This document shows positions 8,268 through 17,493 of a DNA stretch of 64,000 nucleotides, in pieces. Within the stretch, counting starts at the first letter, position 1. Every line of letters starts with the position of its first letter. Under the pieces are notes generated by a model, which was not told where the DNA came from, ran no database searches, and saw nothing but the letters and a program-made list of their open reading frames with translations. Made by a program: the position numbers and the translations under genes. Source of the stretch: Myxococcales bacterium. GTDB taxonomy: Bacteria; Myxococcota_A; Polyangia; Fen-1088. The stretch covers positions 310,001 to 374,000 of the forward strand of contig JAGTJU010000004.1 in the NCBI GenBank assembly GCA_022184915.1. The letters are read 5' to 3'.

Positions 8268-10301
8268 ATGAGTCCCACGATTTCTGATTTGCAGAGGCAG
8301 CTTCTGGGAACCTTCCTCGAAGAGAGCCACGAGGGCCTGGCGCGGCTCGAGGAGGGCCTACTGGGCCTCGACGCCTCGGGACCGGACGCGGTGATGGTGA
8401 ACGACATCTTCCGCGCGGCGCACTCCCTCAAGGGAGCGGCGGGCACCTTCGGGTTCCCGTCGATCACGGCCCTCGCGCACGAGATGGAGACGGTGCTCGA
8501 CGGTGTGCGGAGCGGGCGCCGGGCGGTGACGCCGCCTCTGACGGCGCTGCTCTTGCGCGGCGTCGATGCGCTCAGACACTTGTTTGAGGACATCGGCCGA
8601 GGGGGAACGGCCGATGGTGAGCCCTTCAAGCCCGTGTTGGAGGCCCTGAAGACGGCAGCCCGCGAGGTGACGCCACAAAGCTCCGCCCCGACGCTCGCGC
8701 CGCCGCCTCCGGCGCCGCAGGCCGTGCCCTCGGCGGCCGCTTTTCGGATCCACTTTCGTCCCCACGCAGGCTTGCTCTCCGGGGGCAACGAGCCTCTGCG
8801 GCTGTTCAGGGAGTTGGCGGAGTTGGGGAGCCTCGCGGTCACTGCCGATACGTCCGGCGTTCCGGATCTCGCGTCCCTCGAGCCGGAGATTTGCCATCTG
8901 GCGTGGACGCTCGAACTCAGAGGCTCTGTGAGCCAGGCGCAGATCCTCGAGGTTTTCTCCTGGGTCGAGGATGAGTGCGAGCTTGGCGTCGAGCCGATCG
9001 AGGCCGAGCCCCCGCGCCCGCCGGAAAGCGCGGCCGCACCCCCACCGGTTGCGGCGGGACACCCGGGACCTGAACGGGGAAGCCCGACGAGCGACGATCA
9101 ACTCAACTCGATTCGCGTCTCGATCAACAAGGTTGACCAGCTCATGAACATGGTGGGCGAGCTGGTGATCACGCAGTCGATGCTGGGAGAGCTGGATGAC
9201 GAGGGGCCCATCGATCCGGGGCGTATGGCGCGCATCCGCGAGGGGCTTTCGCAGCTGGCGCGCAACACCCGCGCCCTGCAGGACAGCGTGATGCGGCTGC
9301 GAAGCCTTCCGGTGAGCATCTTGTTCGCACGCTTCCCGCGCCTCGTTCACGATACGTCGCGCGCGCTCGAGAAGAAGGTCGAGCTGAAGCTGTCGGGTCA
9401 GAGCACCGAGGTGGACAAGACCGTCCTCGAAAAGCTCTCCGACCCGCTGGTGCATCTGGTCCGCAACGCTTTGGACCATGGGCTCGAAGGCGCGGCCGAG
9501 CGCATGGCGGCCGGCAAGCCTGCTGCGGGGGTCATCGAACTCAAGGCGTACCACCGTGGGGGCGACATCATCATCGAGGTGCAGGACGACGGGCGGGGGC
9601 TCTCGCGTGATCGGATCCTCGCCAAGGCGAGGAAGCTTGGCATGATGGGCGATGACGTCGAGCCCGATGACAACGCCGTATTCGAGTTGATCTTCGCGCC
9701 CGGGTTCTCCACGGCTTCGACCATCACCGATCTTTCGGGGCGAGGCGTCGGCATGGACGTCGTGCGCAGAAACATTCGTGCCCTCGGTGGCGATGTATCG
9801 GTATCGTCTCGGCCGGGCGAGGGCACCCGCGTGGCTCTCCGGGTGCCGCTTACGCTTGCCATCATCGACGGGCAGCTCGTGCGGATGGGAGAGTACTCCT
9901 ACGTCGTGCCGCTCCTCTCGATCGTCGAGTCGATTCAGCTCGATCCCAAGACGTTCAGCAAAGTCGAAGGGCGGCTGCCCGTCTACCGTCTTCGGGACCA
10001 GATCGTGCCGGTGGTCGATCTGGCCCGGCTGCTGCGGGTGCCCACGACAGTCAATGACCCCCTCGAGAAATTGATGGTCGTGGTCGAGTCGGACGGTGAG
10101 TTGGTGGGGCTCTTGGTGGAAGAGCTGCTCGCCCAGCAGCAGGTGGTGGTGAAGAGCCTGGAAACGAACTTCGAGCGGGTCGAGGGGCTCTCCGGGGCAA
10201 CGGTGTTGGGGGATGGACGCATCGCCTTCATCCTCGACGTGGTGGGCCTGGGCCGCATGGCGCGCGCAAAGGCCGCGCGTTACGAAAAGATCGCAGCATG
10301 A
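8268..10301 (+). CDS. cheA: Chemotaxis histidine kinase CheA
   Basis: A complete 677-residue CheA. The HPt domain covers 1-105 with RAAHSLKG (His52). A Pro/Ala linker leads to a small alpha/beta segment at about 160-245 (from FRIHFRPHAG to ECELGVEPIE), present in some CheA proteins between HPt and dimerisation parts. Dimerisation helices begin near 279, the HATPase follows (N-box LVRNALDHG near 397, DDGRGLSRDRI, GRGVGMDVV near 490), and a single CheW-like domain fills 535-670. It lies 59 bp after the cheX-like gene and 12 bp before cheW. Unlike the CheA at 1-2198 it has one CheW domain and a separate CheW partner. Confidence 0.96.
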   Translation: MSPTISDLQRQLLGTFLEESHEGLARLEEGLLGLDASGPDAVMVNDIFRAAHSLKGAAGTFGFPSITALAHEMETVLDGVRSGRRAVTPPLTALLLRGVDALRHLFEDIGRGGTADGEPFKPVLEALKTAAREVTPQSSAPTLAPPPPAPQAVPSAAAFRIHFRPHAGLLSGGNEPLRLFRELAELGSLAVTADTSGVPDLASLEPEICHLAWTLELRGSVSQAQILEVFSWVEDECELGVEPIEAEPPRPPESAAAPPPVAAGHPGPERGSPTSDDQLNSIRVSINKVDQLMNMVGELVITQSMLGELDDEGPIDPGRMARIREGLSQLARNTRALQDSVMRLRSLPVSILFARFPRLVHDTSRALEKKVELKLSGQSTEVDKTVLEKLSDPLVHLVRNALDHGLEGAAERMAAGKPAAGVIELKAYHRGGDIIIEVQDDGRGLSRDRILAKARKLGMMGDDVEPDDNAVFELIFAPGFSTASTITDLSGRGVGMDVVRRNIRALGGDVSVSSRPGEGTRVALRVPLTLAIIDGQLVRMGEYSYVVPLLSIVESIQLDPKTFSKVEGRLPVYRLRDQIVPVVDLARLLRVPTTVNDPLEKLMVVVESDGELVGLLVEELLAQQQVVVKSLETNFERVEGLSGATVLGDGRIAFILDVVGLGRMARAKAARYEKIAA

Positions 10302-10313
10302 GGAGGCTGGTAC

Positions 10314-10811
10314 ATGTCTGGTTCCGTTGAAGCGTACCGAAGCGTGAGTGGGCATGGCCCCGTGAGCGACGAGACGCAGATTCTGACGTTCATCGTGAAC
10401 GGTGAGGAGTTTGGGGTCGACATCCTGCGGGTCCAGGAGATCCGGGGCTGGTCCGTGCCCATGCCTTTCCCGCAGGCACCCGCGTTCGTCAAGGGCCTCA
10501 TCAACATCCGGGGCGACGTGGTGCCCATCGCAGACCTGCGCGAGCGGCTGGGCTTGCCCTCACAACCGCATGGCCAGACCACCGTCATCGTGATCCTGCG
10601 GGTGAAGCAAGCGGGTGAGGAGCGCATGCTGGGCGTGATCGTCGACGCCATGTCCGATGTGACCAACATCCCCGCCACGTCCATTCGCGCCGTGCCCACG
10701 CTGCAATCCGGTGAGCAGGCCCTGGCGCGCGGCATTGCCGTGCTGGACGAAAAAATGATCACACTGCTCGACGTGGACGCCATCCTGGGCGGCGCCAAGC
10801 TGGCCGCCTGA
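10314..10811 (+). CDS. cheW: Chemotaxis coupling protein CheW
   Basis: A 165-residue CheW scaffold that links receptors to CheA. The core is intact: LTFIVNGEEFGVDILRVQEI, then FVKGLINIRGDVVPIADLRERLG, GVIVDAMSDV and ITLLDVDAIL at the C-terminus. A short unconserved N-terminal tail of about 22 residues precedes the domain. It begins 12 bp after cheA and is last in the group; the next gene is convergent. No cheR, cheB or cheD is in the window, so adaptation enzymes, if present, lie elsewhere. Confidence 0.95.
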   Translation: MSGSVEAYRSVSGHGPVSDETQILTFIVNGEEFGVDILRVQEIRGWSVPMPFPQAPAFVKGLINIRGDVVPIADLRERLGLPSQPHGQTTVIVILRVKQAGEERMLGVIVDAMSDVTNIPATSIRAVPTLQSGEQALARGIAVLDEKMITLLDVDAILGGAKLAA

Positions 10812-10847
10812 GCCGCCGCCTTCTTCTGGCAAACGATCTGAGGGCGC

Positions 10848-13800
10848 TCACGCCCCGGCGGCGAGCCGCTCCGTCTCGCCGAGCTGTTCCTGCCTGTCTT
10901 CGTGGATGGGATCGGCGCCGATCGTGCCTTGCAGATCCTCCAAATACTGAGGAGACGAAACCCGGGTCAGCTCGCGTTCCGCCCGCACCAGGCGCGCCCG
11001 AATGCCGAGACGGTCGGCCTCGTCGCGATGCCCGGGCTTTGCCAGGAAGGCGCGCAGGTTCACCACGTGACGAGACCAGAGGCTGGCGTCGCGCTGCTGT
11101 TTGATCTGCAGGCGCCTCTGATACCAATCACTTGCCAGCAAGGCCTCGCGGGTAAAGAGCGCCCGCAGCTCGGGGTGCGCGGCGTCCTTGCCTTCGTAGT
11201 GTCCGTGCGCCATCAAGTGCAAAACGGCGGCAAGGGGAGGGCAGGCGTCGTCGATGCTGCCGTCCTCGAAGTAAGCCAAGGCTGCCCGCCGTTGTGCCTC
11301 TGTAATGTTGTTGACGCCATCGGCGAACACGGCTGGGTCTTGCAGCTCTGGCCGCAAGATTTCATCGGTGAAAACCGCGCGCGGGTTATCAAAAACGCGG
11401 CCCAAATAGGTGCGGACGAAGCGGCTGGTGATGCGGTATCCCAGGCGGCTCGCGAGCACCTTTTGCCCGCCGTGGTCGAAGTCCTCGAGCTTCTCCAGAT
11501 GTCCCTCGGCGATGAGGAACGCCGGGTTGCGTTCGGCGGGCGTCAACCGGCACCACAGCTCGGGGATGAGCAGGCTGATGTCGTGGTCGAAGCGAAAGTC
11601 GGGCCCGACCCAGCCCGCGGCGGTGGAGAAGCCCGCGTAGCCCGTGAGCAACATCGACACCAGGGAGTTATTGAGATCGGCGGTAGCGCAGATCGCATTG
11701 AATGGCCCCTTGGTCAAAGCGCCCTCCGAGCCGGCACCGGTGGTGCTTGGTGACTTGCCCGTGACCGAGCACACGTAGTCCATGAAGAGCTCGGGCAGCT
11801 CCTGATAGTGGATGGGGTTGAACACGCACAGGGGGCGAATGCCCTTTTCGGGCGGGTTGTTGCGCCGTCCCGAAAGCACGCTCGTCACGGGGAAGGACAC
11901 GGCACGGTCAGGGGGGACGCGACGCACCAGGCGCGTGCTCACCTCGGCCAGGTAGCGATCCCGGGGCCGCGACACGTCGGGACGCACCTGCAAGTACCGC
12001 GGGTTCTTGCTGGGTTTGCCGTCCACGATGCGCGGCCGCGCCGAACACAAGGTGTAGTCTTGCCCTGCGTCCAAGGAGCTTTGCAGGTGGTCCTGCATGG
12101 GCTTCGTAAAGGCATCGAACAGGGCCACATCCTCCACGATCTCCTGCACCTCGGCGCGATCGAGCGGCTGGAAATTCGAGGCGAAAACACCCGCCTCGGA
12201 CATGTCAATCTCCGTCTGCTTGTCGAAACCGGGGTGAATCGCCTCGTCGGGACGCTGAAACAGGCGGAATTCGCAGTTTTGGGCCAGCTTCAAGCTGGGG
12301 TGATCTTTGTAGAAGGCCGGCAGGTCCAAAAGCACCTCGGTGGGCACCACCACGGACGCGGTGATGTCGTCCTCCATCTGCACCTTGTCCGCGGGCATGA
12401 AGTCCTGCCGAAGCTTGAACGTACGCCAGGCGCCATCAGGCGAGAGGCCCACCCGGAGGTAACTGCCCACCAGCCTACGGCCGTCGTACTTGAGCTCGTG
12501 CCCCCACGACCCGTTGACGATGTCGACGGTGAAGCGCTTGCGCCAGTCATCTCCCCAGCTGGCGTTGTAAAACCGCTTGATCACGTACACCAGCGCCCGG
12601 ACGTGGTTCGGGATGCTCCTCAACCACGTGTTGTACTCGGGCGTGTAATCGAACTCGTTGGGCGTGAGGAGCTTGATGACGGAACCCAGCGAACGGGCGG
12701 GCGACAACACGGGGCGGCTGCTGCCATCTGCCGACACCCTCTTCGGGTCGCGCCCCGGCAGCCAGCGCTCGGCATAAGAGTGCTTGAAGATCTCGTCGAC
12801 CAGCTCCAGGTCTTTTTCGACGTCGCTGACGTAGATGGGCCCGTAGAGCACCGAATCCAGGATGCTCTTGCTGATCTCCGATTTGCCGCCGCCCGAGACG
12901 GTGCATGGCTTGTGGCAGAACACACCCTCGGCCACGGCGCCCACCAGGCGCCAGCTGGGCGCGGCGGGGTGCTTTTCCAGCCGGACCTTGTAGCCGCTTG
13001 GGTGCACGTAGACGTGGCCCGGCATCAGGCGAAGCGTTTGCTCTTCGCCTCCCTTCGTCCAGCGCGCCGCCTGCGTGGTCACGTCCATTTGAACGTCTTC
13101 GGGCACGTAGTGAATCGTGGGGTAGGCCTTGTCGGTGGCGTAGCCCGTGTCATGCACTGTGATGGCGTCTCCCAGCAGAGCTTGAACCTCTGCGAACGTA
13201 TGCCCGCCGTCGTAGTAGCGCGGATCGGGCGTGAACTTGTCGCCCAGGTTGTACGACGAAAACGCGAGGGCCCCCCCGGCGTGCTCTTCCTCGGCCAGGC
13301 CGAAAAGGTTAGCGGCGAAGCCGATCTGGGTCTTCACCTCCTTTTTGCAGTAACCGAAGTAGTTGTCGGCGAGGATCGTGACCATCACCCCGCTTGGGTC
13401 GCGCGCCGTGACCTTGAACGGCTTTCCACCGTTATAGAGTTCGTCTGCGCCGGTTTCGCCGTCGCGCCAGAACATGCCCTCGCGCTTTTGGCGGGGGCTG
13501 GCGTCGCGCTCGTGGGGAAGTCCGAGCTCACGCTTTTTTAGCTGCGTGAGGTGCGGGGCCAGGATCACGCAGCCTGTGTGACCCGTCCAGTGGTCCACGT
13601 CGAGGGCTGCGTCGTTCTCCGGAAGGAACGGATCGCCGGCGTTACCGAAGATGCTTTCGACGAAGTCGAGGTTCGACACCAGACCGCCGGGCACGAAGAA
13701 GCGGATCTCCATGCGCTTTTCCGGGGTACGTCCGGGAACTTCGGGGCACACCAGCGGGCGGAGCAACAAAGACACCATGGTCTCCACGGGCTCGTCCCAG

Positions 13801-14399
13801 GCTGCCGAAAAGGGCACCCGCTTGAGGCTTGCAGGCGCGTCGAACGCCGCCCGGAGCATGCGCGCGTAGGCGAGCAGGGGCACGGCGATCTTGTCGGCGG
13901 GCACGGGCAGCCCCACATCGGCCACGTGAAACACGCCCTTCGTGGTGCGGCGATCGTTGACGGGGTTGTGAATCACGCCGTTGGCGGTGCGGTAGCTTGT
14001 GACGTAGTCGTTTTCCCACAGCGTTTTGCCCATCGGAAAAGCGAGCTCTCGAGCCAGACCCCAGCGATCGAGAATGAAAGAACCCGGCGCGAGGTGAACG
14101 TGTTCCGGGCGTCCGAGGGGGGCCAAGAGCCGGTCAAGGAAGTCTTGGATGCGCCGATCGGCAGGGTTGAGATGCTCACTCAGCAGCCGGCTTTGCTCCC
14201 GGTAGCGGGCAAAAAGGTCGCGCCCGAGCTCCATCACGTGCTCGTCGTCGCCGTTGGGGGGCAGCCGGTGTCCGAGCGCCGCCAGCTTGAGCAGAATCAG
14301 CTGCCGCAGGCGCTTGTGGCCCTCCGCCGCTGAGCTGCCCGCAGGCTGTCCGGCAAATGTCCCCTCTTTGGTGAGTCCAATGCGTCGTTCCGTATCCAT
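10848..14399 (-). CDS. Probable pyrophosphate-dependent PEP carboxykinase (PPi-PEPCK)
   Basis: A very large soluble protein (1183 aa) with no signal peptide, repeats or membrane segments. Its size suits the PPi-type PEP carboxykinases (about 130 kDa), which interconvert PEP, CO2 and phosphate with oxaloacetate and pyrophosphate; the ATP and GTP types are half this size. Near residue 500 it has a glycine-rich phosphate loop, SGGGKSEISKSI, and near 883 a second conserved-looking segment, TGKSPSTTGAGSEGALTKG. The identification rests on length, these loops and my recollection of the family, not an alignment. The gene stands alone, convergent with cheW, with 218 bp upstream. If right, the enzyme joins glycolysis and the TCA cycle using PPi. 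A giant protein of unknown function is the alternative. Confidence 0.55.
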   Translation of the reverse strand: MDTERRIGLTKEGTFAGQPAGSSAAEGHKRLRQLILLKLAALGHRLPPNGDDEHVMELGRDLFARYREQSRLLSEHLNPADRRIQDFLDRLLAPLGRPEHVHLAPGSFILDRWGLARELAFPMGKTLWENDYVTSYRTANGVIHNPVNDRRTTKGVFHVADVGLPVPADKIAVPLLAYARMLRAAFDAPASLKRVPFSAAWDEPVETMVSLLLRPLVCPEVPGRTPEKRMEIRFFVPGGLVSNLDFVESIFGNAGDPFLPENDAALDVDHWTGHTGCVILAPHLTQLKKRELGLPHERDASPRQKREGMFWRDGETGADELYNGGKPFKVTARDPSGVMVTILADNYFGYCKKEVKTQIGFAANLFGLAEEEHAGGALAFSSYNLGDKFTPDPRYYDGGHTFAEVQALLGDAITVHDTGYATDKAYPTIHYVPEDVQMDVTTQAARWTKGGEEQTLRLMPGHVYVHPSGYKVRLEKHPAAPSWRLVGAVAEGVFCHKPCTVSGGGKSEISKSILDSVLYGPIYVSDVEKDLELVDEIFKHSYAERWLPGRDPKRVSADGSSRPVLSPARSLGSVIKLLTPNEFDYTPEYNTWLRSIPNHVRALVYVIKRFYNASWGDDWRKRFTVDIVNGSWGHELKYDGRRLVGSYLRVGLSPDGAWRTFKLRQDFMPADKVQMEDDITASVVVPTEVLLDLPAFYKDHPSLKLAQNCEFRLFQRPDEAIHPGFDKQTEIDMSEAGVFASNFQPLDRAEVQEIVEDVALFDAFTKPMQDHLQSSLDAGQDYTLCSARPRIVDGKPSKNPRYLQVRPDVSRPRDRYLAEVSTRLVRRVPPDRAVSFPVTSVLSGRRNNPPEKGIRPLCVFNPIHYQELPELFMDYVCSVTGKSPSTTGAGSEGALTKGPFNAICATADLNNSLVSMLLTGYAGFSTAAGWVGPDFRFDHDISLLIPELWCRLTPAERNPAFLIAEGHLEKLEDFDHGGQKVLASRLGYRITSRFVRTYLGRVFDNPRAVFTDEILRPELQDPAVFADGVNNITEAQRRAALAYFEDGSIDDACPPLAAVLHLMAHGHYEGKDAAHPELRALFTREALLASDWYQRRLQIKQQRDASLWSRHVVNLRAFLAKPGHRDEADRLGIRARLVRAERELTRVSSPQYLEDLQGTIGADPIHEDRQEQLGETERLAAGA

Positions 14400-14617
14400 G
14401 CGCGCCTACAGAGTAACGCAAACCCCAGCGGGGGCGGAACCCTTCGGGTGTTCCGCGATAAAAGAAATCATCACCTTGAAACGCGGACGAAACCGTGGCG
14501 TCACCGGAGCGTTTTGGCGGGGCAAACGAAGCACGCCAGACGCAAAATACGCGCGAACGGCGCATCGTTTTGCCCTCCGTAACATCCTAGTTTCGACGGA
14601 ATGCAATGGAGGCCGTG

Positions 14618-15064
14618 ATGAGTTATGCGCTCACCCGAACCTGTTCCTCTTGTGGGCAGCGAAACCGTGTACCCGCCGCGCGTTTGGCAGACGAGGGCCG
14701 TTGTGGTGCTTGCAAGGCCCCGCTTCCGCCGCTCGCCGAGCCCGTCGACCTGCAAAGTGTGACCGCCTTCGATGACCTCGTCCGCGAGGCCCGGGTGCCC
14801 GTCTTGGTGGATTTTTGGGCGGCCTGGTGTGGTCCTTGCCGGGCGGCGGCGCCCGAGCTCGTTGCGCTGGCCCAGCAGAGGGCCGGACGGGCCGTGATCG
14901 CGAAGGTGAACACGGAAGAGCTGCCCGCATTGGCAGCTCGCTACGGGGTCCAGGCCATCCCGAACTTCGTGGTGTTCTCGCGGGGGCGGCTCGTCCGCCA
15001 GCAGGCCGGCTTTCCGGGTCGTCGCGGGTTAGAAAGCTTGTTGGACCAGGCCGAAGCTGCCTGA
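14618..15064 (+). CDS. trxC: Thioredoxin 2 (zinc-ribbon thioredoxin)
   Basis: A 148-residue cytosolic disulfide reductase of the TrxC type. An N-terminal zinc ribbon holds two Cys pairs (CSSC and CGAC) and the thioredoxin domain has active site WCGPC within VDFWAAWCGPCRAAAPEL, with the cis-proline in QAIPNFVVF. The ATG at 14618 has a GGAGG site six bases upstream; an ATG 12 bases earlier overlaps that site and is less likely. It sits alone, convergent with purN. In this family the zinc ribbon tunes redox response to oxidative stress. Confidence 0.93.
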   Translation: MSYALTRTCSSCGQRNRVPAARLADEGRCGACKAPLPPLAEPVDLQSVTAFDDLVREARVPVLVDFWAAWCGPCRAAAPELVALAQQRAGRAVIAKVNTEELPALAARYGVQAIPNFVVFSRGRLVRQQAGFPGRRGLESLLDQAEAA

Positions 15065-15088
15065 GAGTTGCCTGAGGCGAGGAGGCGC

Positions 15089-15733
15089 CTACAGGCTGCT
15101 CAGGGCCGCATCCGAGGCGGCGCGGGGTGCATCGTCGATCTGCACGCGCCGGCCCTCACGGCGCACCCTGCCTTCGGCATGCGCCCGCACCACAGCGGGA
15201 AGCAGCGCGTGTTCTTGTCGCAAGATGCGTTGCTGCAGGGTCTCGGCCGTGTCGTCGGGTAGCACGGGCACCACCGCCTGCGCCACGATGGGGCCGCTGT
15301 CTACGCCGGCGTCGACGAAGTGCACGGTGCAACCGGCGAACTTCACGCCTGCCTCGAAGGCTTGCTTTTGCGCGTGCAGCCCCGGGAAGGCGGGAAGCAG
15401 CGCGGGATGCACGTTCAACACGCCGTCAGGAAAAGCGTCCAGGAAGGCGGGGGTCAAAAGTCTCATGAAGCCGGCCAGCACCACGCACGAGACATCGAAG
15501 TCCCGCAGCTTTTCCAACAGCGCCGTGTCGAATGCGCCGCGATCGGGAAACGCGCCGTGAGGCAGCACGAAGGTGGGAACCCCCGCGGCCTCTGCCCGCG
15601 CCAAAGCGCCGCAGCCTGCCACGTTCACCCCCACCACGGTAACCCGGGCAGGAGCAAGCCGGCCTTGGGCCTGGGCGTCGAGCAGCGCTTGCAGGTTCGT
15701 GCCGCCTCCCGAGGCGAGCACCGCCACGTTCAT
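15089..15733 (-). CDS. purN: Phosphoribosylglycinamide formyltransferase
   Basis: A 214-residue enzyme of purine synthesis that formylates GAR using 10-formyl-tetrahydrofolate. The N-terminus [20 protein letters not shown] is the ribose-phosphate loop, and [16 protein letters not shown] with the downstream [15 protein letters not shown] carries the catalytic Asn, His and Asp. The ATG at 15733 overlaps the purM stop by four bases (ATGA), giving a translationally coupled purM-purN pair. The length is normal for the family. Confidence 0.96.
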   Translation of the reverse strand: MNVAVLASGGGTNLQALLDAQAQGRLAPARVTVVGVNVAGCGALARAEAAGVPTFVLPHGAFPDRGAFDTALLEKLRDFDVSCVVLAGFMRLLTPAFLDAFPDGVLNVHPALLPAFPGLHAQKQAFEAGVKFAGCTVHFVDAGVDSGPIVAQAVVPVLPDDTAETLQQRILRQEHALLPAVVRAHAEGRVRREGRRVQIDDAPRAASDAALSSL

Positions 15734-16812
15734 TCCAGGAACTCCACCTCGGCACCCGGCGACGCGGCCGAGGCCACGCGGCCCACGCGGAAAACCGTTT
15801 CGCCCTGCGCGCGCAGCAGGGTGGCCGCTTCGTCGGCCCGGGCTTCCGGCACGGCCACGATCATGCCCAGCCCCATGTTGAAGGTGCGCCGCATCTCCTC
15901 CTCGCTCACGTTGCCCAAGCGGGCCGCGTGCTGCATCAAGGGTGGCACGACCCAGCTGCCGCGCTGGAGCTCGAGCTTGAGGGCTGCGCCCTCGGGCAGC
16001 ATGCGGCCGGGATTTTCCACCAAGCCGCCGCCGGTGATGTGCGCGGCGCCCTTGAGCCACCCCGTCGCGTAAAGCGCGCGCATCGACTTGACGTAAATCC
16101 GCGTCGGGGCGAGCAAGGCCTCACCAAGCGGCACCGCCACGCCCTCGAGCTGCGCGTCCAGGGGCAGCTGGGCGTGCTCCAGAAAAATGCGGCGCACGAG
16201 CGAGTAGCCGTTCGAGTGAAAGCCCGAGGAGGCCAAGCCCAAGAGCACGTCCCCCGGGACGAGGTGCTGACCGTCCACCCGTCCGTCGCGTTCCACCACG
16301 CCCACACAGAAGCCCGCCAGGTCGTATTCGCCCTTTTGGTAAAAACCGGGCAGCTCGGCCGTCTCACCGCCCACGAGCGCGCAGCCGGCCTGCAAACAGC
16401 CTTCGGCGATGCCGGCCACCACCCGCTCGGCCACATGCACCTCGAGCTTGCCCACGGCGAAGTAGTCGAGGAAAAACAGCGGCTCGGCGCCCGTGACCAC
16501 CAGATCGTTGACGTTCATGGCCACGAGGTCGATCCCCACCGTGTCGTGTATCCCCAGGGTGAACGCGAGCTTGAGCTTCGTGCCCACGCCGTCGGTGCAC
16601 GACACCAGCACAGGGTCGCGGTAGCCGGCCGGCAAGGCGCACAAGCCCGCGAAGCCCCCAAGCCCCGTCAGCACCTCGGGGCGCCGCGTGCGGGCCACGT
16701 GGGCCTTGATCTGGTCGACGACCGCATTGCCGGCGTCGATGTCGACACCGGCGTCGCGGTAGGTGAGGCCCGCGGGGGCGGAGGGCTTGCCAGAGGACGG
16801 GGGGCTAGACAT
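15730..16812 (-). CDS. purM: Phosphoribosylformylglycinamidine cyclo-ligase (AIR synthetase)
   Basis: A 360-residue AIR synthetase, which closes the imidazole ring from FGAM with ATP. Family landmarks are present: [12 protein letters not shown] at the N-terminus, [54 protein letters not shown], and the C-terminal [16 protein letters not shown]. About 18 extra Ser/Pro residues precede the domain. The purN start overlaps its stop. The yjbQ-like gene lies about 100 bp upstream on the same strand. Confidence 0.97.
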   Translation of the reverse strand: MSSPPSSGKPSAPAGLTYRDAGVDIDAGNAVVDQIKAHVARTRRPEVLTGLGGFAGLCALPAGYRDPVLVSCTDGVGTKLKLAFTLGIHDTVGIDLVAMNVNDLVVTGAEPLFFLDYFAVGKLEVHVAERVVAGIAEGCLQAGCALVGGETAELPGFYQKGEYDLAGFCVGVVERDGRVDGQHLVPGDVLLGLASSGFHSNGYSLVRRIFLEHAQLPLDAQLEGVAVPLGEALLAPTRIYVKSMRALYATGWLKGAAHITGGGLVENPGRMLPEGAALKLELQRGSWVVPPLMQHAARLGNVSEEEMRRTFNMGLGMIVAVPEARADEAATLLRAQGETVFRVGRVASAASPGAEVEFLE

Positions 16813-16914
16813 GGAGGGCTCTGATTATTACTCCCGGCCCCGCTTGGCAACCGCTGCGTGCCAGCGGGGTTCAGATTCCCGGCGCGGGGGGGAAAAGACG
16901 CATTGCGTACGTGG

Positions 16915-17343
16915 TCAGGCTGCCGTGCCCCAGGCGCTGGCCATCACGGTGCGTCCCGTCGCGTGGTCGCGGTGCTCACCGAGGTAAATGCCCTGCCAGG
17001 TCCCCAGGGCCAGCTGGCCGTTGCGCACGGGGAGCAGCAGCGAGGGGCCGAAGAGCGCGGCCTTGATGTGAGCCGGCATGTCGTCAGAGCCCTCGAGGGT
17101 GTGCTCGTAGTAGGGCGCGTTCTCAGGGGCGACCACGTTGGCCCAGCGTTCGAGATCACCGCGCACGTCCGGGTCGGCGTTCTCGTTGACCAGGAGCGAC
17201 GCCGACGTGTGTTGGATGAAGAGGTGCAAAACCCCCGCGGCAAGCCCCTCGAGGCTTGGGCCCTGGCTCAAGATCTCGCGGGTCACGAGGTGGAAGCCCC
17301 GGGCGCGGGGCTGAAGGCGTACGATGCCTTGAACGAAGACCAT
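16915..17343 (-). CDS. YjbQ/UPF0047 family protein
   Basis: A 142-residue protein of the YjbQ family. Diagnostic stretches are LHLFIQHTSASLLVNENADPD, the GSDDMPAHIKAAL segment and LGTWQGIYLGEHRD. The conserved His and acidic residues form a metal site in known structures, and members can show weak thiamine-phosphate synthase activity; the true role is unclear. It is divergent from htrA with 150 bp between start codons, and upstream of purM on the same strand. Confidence 0.9.
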   Translation of the reverse strand: MVFVQGIVRLQPRARGFHLVTREILSQGPSLEGLAAGVLHLFIQHTSASLLVNENADPDVRGDLERWANVVAPENAPYYEHTLEGSDDMPAHIKAALFGPSLLLPVRNGQLALGTWQGIYLGEHRDHATGRTVMASAWGTAA

Positions 17344-17493
17344 GGACGCTTGGTTTGACCCGCAGAGGGGGCCGTGTAAAGGGGCGTGCAGGGGCGCTCC
17401 GTAAATCGGGTCGGCTGGGAAGAAACGCAGCGCCGGAGAGGTTCATCTGAGGAACGACGAGGCGCCCGCCATCGAGGGCAACGGAAGGACACC

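Noticed and set aside
8358-10355. Minus-strand open frame of 665 codons across cheA
   Set aside because: It is antisense to a CheA with every kinase motif. Long antisense frames are a side effect of high third-position GC, and this one shows no recognisable domain.
10812-10865. Terminator between cheW and the PEPCK-like gene
   Set aside because: The only compact stem is GGGCG/CGCCC with a four-base loop, too short to separate from background in this GC-rich DNA.
11808-13541. Plus-strand open frame of 577 codons across the giant PEPCK-like gene
   Set aside because: It is a GC-driven shadow; the minus-strand reading gives a continuous 1183-residue protein with phosphate-loop motifs.
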